The notes beneath the pieces were generated by a model that had not been told where the DNA came from, did not search any database, and saw nothing but the letters and a program-made list of their open reading frames with translations. A stretch of DNA of 64,000 nucleotides from Phocaeicola vulgatus (GTDB taxonomy: Bacteria; Bacteroidota; Bacteroidia; Bacteroidales; Tannerellaceae): assembly GCA_022009975.1 (NCBI GenBank), contig CP091733.1, positions 1,787,001 through 1,851,000 on the forward strand, read 5' to 3'. This document shows positions 54,774 to 64,000 of this stretch, piece after piece. Position numbers and translations under genes: made by a program. Each line of letters begins with the position of its first letter. Positions within the stretch are counted from its first letter, which is position 1.

Positions 54774-57300
54774 TCAACGGTTTAATCTGTAAAGATGGTC
54801 TGATTGTTGCTTGACTTTCGTCGCTAACATCGCAGGGAAATCCGTATGTTCCTTCCAAAATTCATCCACCACTTCTTTAGCTTCCGCAGAAGTATGGCCA
54901 GATAACACGGATCTCAACCAGGCTGTCGGGAAAAAGATATCCCCTGTACGTTGGATTTCCTCCATAATATCCAATGCGGGACGAATATATCCAATGGATT
55001 CTTTCTCTCGCAAACGATGGTTCAACAATGACATAGCCGAACCAACCCACGGTTCTATCCGCCTATTGTTAGCATTAAGCAAAGCTTTAAACGCTGTCCC
55101 GAACTTGTTTGTCTGGAGAAACGGCAGGTGAGACAAAACGATATTCTGCCTGTCTATCCGGATTGGATATTCTGCCTAACTGTTTTTCCACTATCTCTTC
55201 AGCTTTATCAGGACAAAGAAGTGCCAAATTGTATGAAAGACGGATATAATCAGACTCACTCAATTTACATCCAGCAGGAGCAGCCTTGCTTTCCCATATT
55301 TTATATAATCGTTGGATAGATTCTGGCGAATCTGCACAAGACAAATACTGGCGGAATGCTTGCAAACGGAACTGAGGCTTAGATGCATGTTCCACCATAT
55401 TCCAAAGTTCATTCTCCACCCATATTCTATTGCCTTTCATAAACCGGCAGGAAGTCCCTATATAGCCTAATGCCATAGAATACAGCAAATCACTCTTTTC
55501 CCGTTTTAGATAAGAGAACATCAACCGTTGATAATCTCCGGCATCCACTGTCCCGTTTTGCAGGTTTTCAAACAGAGAAATCAATAAAGAACCTTTAAGC
55601 AAATCATTTGCCGTTGTATCCATATATGCAAATGCGCCCTCCATATCTTCTTGTCTCATTTGGAAGAAACCATAACCTCTACCATCTATATTAGGAAGAA
55701 CAAATGCTTTCTTTGAATATTGACGTGGCAATGGAACGGCTATACGTTCTAAAGAATCCTCAACAAACAACTCATCAAAGGAAGTTCCATCTCCTACCAA
55801 AAAACTCAATTGCTGCTTCCAAATTCGACCTTTACCAAATGGATCAGAAGATTCAACCAATAAACTATCTTGAGTAATCATAGCTTTGACCGTAGGCATA
55901 CCATTTTCATTTACCCAAACTCGACTCCAATCTTCCAATTCTTGATCCGTATATTTAGAAAGAGTAGTTATCAGTTGTTCCCACGTAGCATTGGAGTAAC
56001 CGTATGTTTCCAAATAATCATGCAAGCCTTTGCGATACGCCTCTTTTCCTATTTTAGACACCAACATCTCCATCACGACTGGAGATTTATCATAAACTAT
56101 GTTACTATAGACCAATCCAGCATTGCGTAAATTATCCAAATTCTGTTTAATAGGAGCAGAACCTAAAGTGCGGTCTTCTGCATAAGCAGGAGGCAAATAT
56201 CTACGAATGAAGTTCAGCCCATGATTAACCTCTGGATATGCCGGAGCTACAATCTGCACAGCAAAATAGTTGGCAAAAACCTCTTTAGTCCATACATCAT
56301 CAAACCATTTCATAGTTACAAAGTCGCCAAACCACATATGAGCTGTTTCATGAGCTATAAGTGAACTTCTGCTCAACTGTTCATCCAATGTTGGCTGTTC
56401 ATTAAGGAACATACTATTGGCATTATAAAGAGTAGCTCCCGTATGTTCCATCCCTCCAAATTGAAAACCTGGAATAATTATCAAGTCATACTTCGCAAAG
56501 GGATAAGGTATGCCTGTATATTCCTCCATCCAACTCAAGGCGTCCAGCACTTGGCGTGCTATTTCCGGACATTGTGCTGTTTTCTTAGCATCGGTTTCAC
56601 GATGATATATAGAAATAGTCTGTTTGTCTTTTGTAAATATTTCACGTTTGAACTTCCCTGCCACAAATGAAAAAAGATAAGTAGGAAGAGGCTCTGTCTG
56701 CTGAAAACTAATCAGTTTACGTCCAGGTCGTGACAATGTGTCCTCCTGAGCTATTTTCCCATTTGCAACTGCATTCCATGGTTTCGGCACATCCAATTGT
56801 AAATTATAATGGGCTTTCATATCCGGTTGGTCGAAACAGGGGAAAAGCGTACGAGCCCTGTCCGGCACCAACAATGTATACAAAAACTCATCTCTACGGT
56901 TCAAGGATTGATTTGCTGCCTGGAAAACGATTGATATTTTATTCTCCCCTGCCCAAGTCTTAGCAGCAGGAATATAGATATGTTCATTCACGAACTGATA
57001 ATCAGCTTGCTTTCCATTCATTTGCACTGAAATAATCTGAGAAGAATCTGCTCTGAAGTCAAGAATTAAAGGAAGATTTTGCCCTTGCGACCAATACACA
57101 TCCACTCTTCCACTTACAGCTTCATCTTTCTTTTCCGGTATGGAAAAGGACAAATCATAATAGACATCAAGCAGCATATCTTTCCTGAAAGTTGCCAATT
57201 CCTTGCTAACTCCTGGCTCTAAATACGCAGTCATGTCTTCATCCTTTGTATGGCAAGATATAAGAACAAGTGCCAACAACATATTACAAATCCACTTCAT
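54774..57300 (-). CDS. M1-family aminopeptidase, lipoprotein (one frame break)
   Basis: About 842 residues. The signal MKWICNMLLALVLISC is a lipobox, so the enzyme is lipid-anchored outside the cytoplasm. The N-terminal beta domain precedes the substrate-binding PGFQFGGMEHTGATLYN (GxMEN variant with His) and the zinc site SSLIAHETAHMWFGDFVTMK (HExxH, with the third ligand in WTKEVFANYFAVQIV). The helical C-terminal domain runs across a frame slip near 55110 (EYRFVSPAV to SHLPFLQTNKFGTAFKALLN) to the stop at 54774. It removes N-terminal residues from peptides for uptake. The GMEHTG form instead of GMEN is common in Bacteroidetes. Confidence 0.88.
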
Positions 57301-57332
57301 ATATGTAATCGTTACTATTATTATTACTATAT

Positions 57333-57788
57333 TTATTCACGCACATAAGCGGCAATCTTCATGAAATTTCTTTCCAATAAATACATTTGCCTTGCCATGT
57401 AAGAAAAGAATTCCCCCCAATCCGTTCGTCTATGGAAATCTATCCCTGTTTTCTGGCAGTAAATGCGAGCCACTTGATTTCCCATTTCCCTTATATAACA
57501 AACGTCCCAAATCAATCCATCAGGAAAGTCTTTCTCTAAGTTCTCTTTATACCATGTCAATTTCTCATACATTTCCAAACGTTGCTCTTCCTGTCGATGA
57601 TTGACCTCCAGCACAACTGCTACACCGTTTCTGTTCACATCAAACTTAAGTTCAACACCTTTTACTTTTGTGTTATACATGGTCCAAACCTTATGTCTGC
57701 CACGCAAATAAGGCTGTACTACACAATATGCGGAAAAACTCTCCCAAAATTCTTTTTTCAGATTTTTCAGTTCGTCTTTTTTATACAT
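57333..57788 (-). CDS. DUF4268-family protein
   Basis: 151 residues. LKNLKKEFWESFSAYCVVQP, then VELKFDVNRNGVAVVLEVNH and DVCYIREMGNQVARIYCQKT and WGEFFSYMARQMYLLERNFM, all matching DUF4268, a small soluble family seen in Bacteroidetes and also as the tail of restriction-like proteins. The central beta strands resemble a degenerate nuclease or DNA-binding fold, but no catalytic residues can be assigned. No signal peptide. It lies 32 bases upstream of the M1 gene and 4 bases after the M16 gene, so it is in the same transcript. Function unknown. Confidence 0.7.
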   Translation of the reverse strand: MYKKDELKNLKKEFWESFSAYCVVQPYLRGRHKVWTMYNTKVKGVELKFDVNRNGVAVVLEVNHRQEEQRLEMYEKLTWYKENLEKDFPDGLIWDVCYIREMGNQVARIYCQKTGIDFHRRTDWGEFFSYMARQMYLLERNFMKIAAYVRE

Positions 57789-57792
57789 TTAT

Positions 57793-60622
57793 TTATATAT
57801 ATCTTTTGTTTTCAACTTCACCAAATCTCCATATTTTTGCCAACTCACCCATATCCATCCGTTTTGAATTGCCCACTATCGCATACACAACCGGACGATT
57901 TTTGATATGTTTTTGATAAAAGGTATTCACATCAGCCATATCTATTGAGTCTAAATACTCTATTAAACTTCTGTTTGGATCCTGTTCAAAACCTTCTTTA
58001 CGATAAGTGGCAATCCTAACTGACAAATTCCGGAATGAAGGAAATGTGTTGTTTACCCGATTCCGGATGTTTTGCTTTATCATCTCCATTCGTTCAGGAT
58101 GCAAAGGCATATTATTTATCAAGTCTTCTAACACTCCTATTGCATCTGTCGTCTTATCAGACTGAGTTGAAAAACGCATTTGGAAATAACCAGGCTCCTC
58201 CTTCGTTAAAAATGAAGGCAAACGATATAGGCCATTCACTTGATAGGCATAAGAACGGTATTCCCTTATTTCCTGAAACATAAGCGATGACATATCATTG
58301 CCAAAGTAAGCAGAAAAGAGTTTGGACACGCAACGCTCTTTTGGGTCTTGTATTTTATCTCCTAAAATATATCCATACACAATGCTCTGCGACAATCCCT
58401 TCATGTCAAGGAAATAGATCTTAGGCGATTGATATAAATGCTTTGGACGTATCACAGGATAAACTGCCGAATGCGTTATTTCTGACACATGCAAACTGTT
58501 TTTCAACAAATCTGCCACTTCTGCACAAAACAAATTACCACAATAATGCGCACAACAATCATATTGCTGCACCTCTTTAAAAAGAGTTACTAAGTCTTTT
58601 CCATTCAATTTGCCAAATTCTTCCAAAGATGGTTTTATCAGATAACGAGACTGTTCCCCAAATACGACCTTTTCAAACAGAGCATCTGCCAAACTATCAT
58701 TAGAATTGTAAAAAGCCTTATCAGCCACTTTCATTTCATCTTTTAGTTGACGCATGTTCCGTTTTTCCACTTTGACATTTTGCATCAACTCTTCCATCAA
58801 CGACAAGGTTTCTCGTATATTGGAATCAAAGCCACTGATATGCATAATGAAATCAGTATCTGTATCTTCAAACGAGACAACACTACCTAACTGCTGCAAC
58901 CTGCCATGAAAAGCTGAATAAGATTCTTTTTCTGTTCCAACAAAAGACAAACAGTTTGTCACTTGCGGCAATAATGGACATTTCAAACGACCAATGCCAT
59001 AATGGATATCTAAAGAGAAAATATCATTGACAGGATTGGGTGATACATATAATGTCGCATGAGAGGAAAGTGCTTGCCGAACCACATTCACATCCGCTCC
59101 ATCGACAAAACGAGGAATCATTTCTTTCACTGGCATCTGCTCCAAGCGTTTAGCATATTCAGACTTTCATACTGATGAGGAGGACAGACCGGTATATAGT
59201 CTGGTTTAGCCAGATTCTCTTTTTTATATCTACCCGTTGCTTTAGTTACATAAAGATAATTCTTGGTGAAATATCTCTTTGCAACAGACATTACATCTTC
59301 CTTTGTTATCGAATTGATATGGTCTACTTCTTTCAAATAGTCTTCCCATTTTTTCCCTTGGGAAAACAACCGCATCATAACTTGAGCTCGAGAACTAATC
59401 TCCTCTAATGCCGAAGTATACTCTCGTTTTTGCTCCAATTTCAAGCTTTGAAAGGCTTCATCACTGAAGTCACCATTCTGCAAACAAGCTATCTGCTTCC
59501 AAACCAACTCCTCTGCTGCTGAATATGATTGGAACAGCAATTTAGGCATAACGAATATGGCAAGAATACCCGCTTCATTCATACAGTCACGAAAGGCGAC
59601 AGCTGCCGTCACTTTATGTTCAATTGTCAGTTTATCCAAAAGACCTGTGCCATTGGTATTGTTCAATAACGACACAGCAACACGTAATGCAACTTCATCC
59701 GGATGGTTAGCTGGAACACCACGGAATCCCATAACCATCATTTTCACAAACGGCATAGGAATTTTCAATTTCATCCGTTCCCGCCCTTTGAATTCAGGCA
59801 ATGATACTGATGGAGACTTAGGAGCGGTTCCTTTTCGAATCCGCGAGAAGGTTTTTTGTAAAAGAGGTAATACATCTTGTGTACAGAAATCACCACTCAA
59901 GATTAATCCCATATTAGAAGCCACGTAATAGCTCTCGAAAAATTTCCGCATTTCCGACAATCGAGGATTCTTCAAATTTTGTGTACTTCCTATGACTGGA
60001 TAAGCATACGGATGCGGTGCAAAATAACGCTCCTTTAAATATTCGACTGAAATACCACCCATGTGGTCACCATACATGTTCTTTTCCTCGTAGACTGTTT
60101 CCAATTCGTTTTGGAAAAGGCGAAATACCGGATGAAGCAATCTTTCACTATTTATTTCTGCCCATTGCGCCATATATTGTGGAGAAAAAGTATTGAAGTA
60201 AACAGTATAGTCAAATGAAGTTCCCGCATTAAGCTTTGTCCCTCCATATTGGGATATCAACTTGTCAAACTCATTGGGTATGACATATTCTGCAGCTTGT
60301 ATACTCAATTGATTGATTTCTTGCTGGATTGTTTCCGTTCACTCTCCTCTTTCGCCAATGCCAACTGGTCATACTTTTCTTCGATATGATCCAATAACAC
60401 TTTTTCTTTTTCATAGTCTATTGTCCCGATATTATCCGTTCCCTTAAACATCATGTGCTCAAAGTAATGGGCAATTCCGGTATTCGGACACTCTTTCGCT
60501 CCGGCATTTACAACTACAGCACCGAACACTTTAGGCTGCGTATGGTCTTCATTAAGCCAAACTGTAAGTCCATTGTCCAAAATGTGTGTAGTGCAAATCA
60601 TCTTTTGTTCCAATAGTTTCAT
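57793..60622 (-). CDS. M16-family zinc peptidase, two-domain (two frame breaks)
   Basis: About 943 residues. The inverted zinc motif is in GIAHYFEHMMFKGTDN (HxxEH), with the distant Glu in NELETVYEEKNMYGDHMGGI. The first half continues to LKIPMPFVKMMVMGFRGVPA, and the second, inactive M16 half includes FLDMKGLSQSIVYGYILGD and YQKHIKNRPVVYAIVGNSKR. Two M16 units in one chain form a clam-shell that degrades peptides. Frame slips are near 60310 (ESERKQ to IQAAEYVIPNEF) and 59140 (HQYESL to EQMPVKEMIPRF). No signal peptide is visible at MKLLEQKMICTTHILDNGLT, so it is probably cytoplasmic. It heads a run with DUF4268, M1 and helicase genes. Confidence 0.88.
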
Positions 60623-60659
60623 GCTATTTTCGTCCTAATGAGCTTAATAATTTAAGCTA

Positions 60660-60667
60660 CAAAAATA
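60660..60667 (-). promoter_or_regulatory. -7 box of the M16 operon (TATTTTTG)
   Basis: The minus strand TATTTTTGTAGC matches TAnnTTTG 38 bases before the M16 start. The -33 box is not clear. Confidence 0.45.
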
Positions 60668-60711
60668 ATCATTTACCGGGAAATATTCCTTAATAGCTCT
60701 AATATATTTAA

Positions 60712-60750
60712 AAAAGGTCCTGGACAACCTCACGATTATCCAAGACCTTT
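60712..60750 (-). terminator. Terminator of the second beta-galactosidase gene
   Basis: Minus strand AAAGGTCTTGGA pairs with TCCAGGACCTTTTTT, ending in six T. It is 30 bases after the beta-galactosidase stop codon and upstream of the M16 promoter. Confidence 0.85.
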
Positions 60751-60779
60751 ATGTTTATTAATGACGATTTACAGCAGTA

Positions 60780-63700
60780 TTAAAACTGATGTTGAACCGG
60801 TTTAATCACAAATTTGAAAGTATAATCCTTATAAGGAACTTGGTATGGTTCCAACGGAAGTGCTCCCCAAGTATTAACACCACTCAAACCCATCTGAACT
60901 TTATCAATACACAAATTGACACATTCACTCTTTTCTACCAATTCAGAATGGCGATTAGACTTTGCTAATCCTTCATCCAGAGATTCGATAGAATAGTACA
61001 AAGCGCTGGCTGAGAAAGGAGCATCTGCCACGAACTGTATACCGTTACCAGATTTGTTCACTTGGTTCCACCAACGGATGTCACTCTTCGTTCCGTTTTC
61101 CTGCGGACGGATGAATGAATAGAACTGTTCTTCAACTGTCTGGTTATACCTGCCAATAAGTGTACTGCTCTTCCTGTCGGAATAGTTCTCGATAGGTCCT
61201 CTGCCGTAATATTGGATGTTTGCCAAGCTCTTGTTCAATTCAGCACGCATACCGAAACGGAACATATTAGGAACTTCTACACCTTTTCCAGCTGTCATTT
61301 GCTGTGTTACTTCCACAGCACCATATCTATTGATTCGATAGGTCAATGCCAATTTTGCAGAAACATCCGGCATATCATATTTAGCTTCGACAATTATGAA
61401 CTCACCTTCAGTTTTATGTTCCAAAGAAGTCAACTTCATTTCCGGGTTCTTCCATACACGATATTTGATTTGAAGCTTTGATCCCAGGTCATTATCAGTC
61501 GGAGCACGCCAGAAATTAGGACGCAATTCAGAACCCTTGCAAAGGATCGACTGGCCGTTCACATCATACAAGCTGATAAATCCGCTCTTACGGTTAATAT
61601 CTATATGGAATTTTTCACCTTTCACTATCAAATAGCCTGTATCGTTATCCTTCACTATTGGAAATGGTGTATTAATATGTACAATCTTGCAATCTTGCAT
61701 CAAATCTTCAGGAGCTTTGTATTCCTGTATTGCCAATTGCTCTTTGGCTACTGTATGACCGGCTGGCAAGAAGGCTTCTGTTTGTTTCAGTTTGAAATAA
61801 ACATTCAACAAAACCTCTTTACAAGCACAGATACCATCCAAACTATAGCCTAATTGCAAGTTTGCTGTCTGCTGCGGAGCAACTTTCACATCGGCAACGA
61901 CACCTGTTTTTGCCACTTTTCCATCTACCAACAACTCCCATTGTGCATAATAATCACTCAAATCACGGAAGAAATTCTCATTGTAAACGCTTACGATACC
62001 TTTCTTCAAATCCACTGGTTTCACCCAAATGTTCTGATAGTAATAAGCGACTTCATCCGCATGAGGATTTAATACACGGTCCGGACTAATCAATCCGTTA
62101 TCACAGAAGTTCTGGTCGGAAGCATCATAAGCATTGAAGTCTCCTCCGTATGCATAGAACTCTTTACCATCTTCCGTATAACAACGAACAGATTGATCCA
62201 CGAAGTCCCAAATGAAACCACCTTGGAATTTCGGATATTTGCGAATCAAATCCCAATACTCCTTGAATCCGCCTTCTGAGTTACCCATTGCATGAGTATA
62301 TTCGCACTGAATCAAAGGTTTGTCAATATCACCTTGGGCATATTTTTCACTTGCCTCATAGCCATGATACATTGGGCAGAAGATATCTGTAAAATCATTT
62401 GTTTTAGCCTGTTCGTACTGAACCGGACGAGTTTTGTCTTCGTTCTTTATCCAACGATAGCAAACCTCAAAGTTCGGTCCAAATCCCGCTTCATTACCCA
62501 TCGACCAAATAATAATAGATGGATGATTATAGCCACGCTGCACATTACGCTGGTTTCTTTCCAAATGCGCCTTCTCATACATCGGTTCCTTTGCCAATGT
62601 GGTTTCGTAATAACCCATACCATCAGATTCAACATTAGCCTCTGCCACTACGTAAAAACCATATTTATCACACAGTTCATACCAAAGGTTATTATCGGGA
62701 TAGTGACATGTACGAATTGCATTGATATTTAGCTCCTTTAACCGCTCAAGGTCTTGAATCATTCGCTCTTTGGATACATAGAATCCTCCATCCGGATCTA
62801 TCTCATGACGGTTTACACCTTTAATCAGGACAGGCTGACCATTTATCAATACCTGTGAATTCTTCATTTCAACTTTACGGAAACCAACTTGGATTGGAAT
62901 GGATTCTATCACCTTTCCGTTTTCACTCAAATTAGCAACCAACTTATATAAGTTTGGCGTTTCTGCTGTCCATTTAGCAGGATTGCTAACACTCAGTGTC
63001 ACGCTCTGCTTGCCAGAACCTTTGACTTGGGAAGAAGCCACCTCCTTTCCTGCCTTGTCCAACAGTTTCAAATCGACACTTCCTTTACCCTTCATTTGGA
63101 TATCTACCCGCAAAGTAGCATCCTTGTATTGGGCATCCAAATCCGGTGTTACACGAATGTCCTCGATATGGTTATTGTACGTGTATATAAATAGCAATCA
63201 CGCGCTACACCTGAAAAACGGAACAAGTCTTGATCTTCCAAATAGGTACCATCACACCAACGGAACACTTGGAATACAATCAGGTTTTTACCCGGCTTAA
63301 GGTATTTCGTCAAATTAAACTCAGCTTCCAACTTACTGTCTTCGCTGTATCCTACAAACTGTCCGTTCACCCACAAATACATATTGGATGTCACTGAACC
63401 GAAATGAGCCATGATTTCACGACCTTTCCATTCTGAAGGCAAAGTGATTTCTTTTCGATAAGTACCGACATGGTTGTTTTCTTCTGGGACATACGGAGGA
63501 TTATTGGGATGCTGATTTCGCCAAGCATAACCAGAATCTATATAGACAGGGTCTCCATAACCATTCATTTCCCACATGCCGGGTACTTGCATCGTAGCCC
63601 ATCCCTTGTCATTGAAACCAACTTTATAGAAATCTGTCATCGGGCGCTGGTCTGCATCCTTCACCCAATGAAACTTCCACATTCCATTCAAAGACATGTA

Positions 63701-63880
63701 ATTGTCTGAAGAGGTACGGCAACCTTTCAATGCCGCATTTTCCGACTCGTAAGCAAAGTAATTAGTGTGCATCGGGGCACGGTTAATGGCATTGACATTC
63801 GGATCCTGCCATTCATCCTTTTGGGCGAATGCTGTCAACCCAGTTAAGGCAAGAGTACAAAGTAAAATGTTTTTTCTCAT
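60780..63880 (-). CDS. Secreted beta-galactosidase, glycoside hydrolase family 2 (one frame break)
   Basis: About 1033 residues. The signal peptide is MRKNILLCTLALTGLTAFAQ. The N-terminal domain carries YMSLNGMWKFHWVKDAD and VPGMWEMNGYGDPVYIDSGY, the TIM barrel IIIWSMGNEAGFGPNFEVCY (acid/base Glu) and PLIQCEYTHAMGNSEGGFKE (nucleophile), and the small chain GSELRPNFWRAPTDNDLGSK, ending KDYTFKFVIKPVQHQF. The frame slips near 63180 (RDCYLYT to NNHIEDIRVTPDL). It is a different branch from the gene at 30325, with low overall identity. The upstream neighbour ends in the same KPVQH tail, so this one belongs to a pair. It cleaves beta-galactose from host or plant glycans. Confidence 0.9.
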
Positions 63881-63975
63881 GATGTTTTATTCAAGCTTAT
63901 TCGATTAAAAGAGGTTGTACTGCAAACAGATTACAGCACAGCCTCTATTCTGTCTGTTAGTCTAACAACAGCAAA

Positions 63976-64000
63976 TCAAAATTTATGTTGAACCGGTTTA
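63976..64000 (-). CDS. C-terminal end of a further GH2 glycosidase (partial)
   Basis: The last 25 bases of the window read, on the minus strand, KPVQHKF and a TGA stop at 63976-63978. This is the same tail as the beta-galactosidase at 60780 (KPVQHQF), with the same bases over TAAACCGGTTCAACAT. The rest lies beyond the window. A tandem copy of a GH2 gene is the simplest reading. Confidence 0.6.

Overview
The window is chromosomal DNA of a Bacteroidales bacterium (Bacteroides/Parabacteroides type). The evidence is the promoter pattern (TTTG, 19 bases, TAnnTTTG, met exactly at 44822-44852 and 16963-16993), the near absence of Shine-Dalgarno sequences in the chromosomal genes, and family content: DUF3332 and DUF4827 lipoproteins, DUF4268, secreted GH2 beta-galactosidases, dipeptidyl peptidase III with HECLGH, and IntDOT-like integrases. 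The species cannot be fixed from sequence alone. About 28 frame breaks occur in 64 kb, most of them single-base slips, and several are at runs of A or T inside otherwise intact housekeeping genes (pfkA, glmM, M1 and M16 peptidases, ABC-F). I read most of them as sequencing or assembly errors and annotate whole genes across them.

Layout. 1-9182: a MATE transporter (runs off the left edge) with its ROK-family regulator, a tiny lipoprotein, an AlkD-like repair protein, dipeptidyl peptidase III, pfkA and a TPR protein, all on the minus strand. About 9203-25690: a mosaic integrative element between the TPR gene and pepC. Its left half is GC-rich conjugative-transposon backbone (IntDOT-like integrase, RhuM-like small protein, four HTH proteins, a DUF4099/DUF3945-type protein, and a topB that stops early). 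Its right half starts with a second integrase plus a second RhuM-like protein. It then carries AT-rich cargo: a hairpin-rich candidate RNA, a DUF2971 protein, a complete DpnII-type restriction system with an XRE regulator, and a two-gene module (four-helix membrane protein plus ComEC-like metallo-beta-lactamase hydrolase).

26021-34856: secreted aminopeptidase C, an ABC-F ATPase, a DUF3332 lipoprotein, a secreted beta-galactosidase and a secreted LamG-like protein. 35064-42610: a TolC/HlyD/two-permease exporter operon behind a textbook sigma-54 promoter and a 21-bp perfect palindrome; no ABC ATPase gene lies in it. 43145-49655: NUDIX hydrolase, pncB, DHH phosphoesterase, DUF4827 lipoprotein, GlmM-type mutase and a nucleotide-sugar dehydrogenase. 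49689-51076: a secreted or membrane-anchored DNA/RNA endonuclease and three tRNAs (Leu-GAG, Leu-CAG, Gly-GCC). 51364-57788: purine nucleoside phosphorylase, SAH/MTA deaminase, DEAD-box helicase, M1 peptidase and DUF4268, tightly packed. 57793-64000: an M16 peptidase, a second beta-galactosidase and the last codons of a third GH2 gene.

Two repeat families mark gene ends. One is a mobile-looking palindromic element built around GGGGCTGTGTCAAAAC...GTTTTGATGCAGCCCC (six copies plus one decayed). The other is a set of A5-core-T5 tandem repeats of about 22 bp at three loci. No CRISPR array or rRNA was seen. The most promising candidates for something new are the membrane-protein/MBL module next to the DpnII system, the hairpin array at 18905-19224, and the A-tract repeat clusters.
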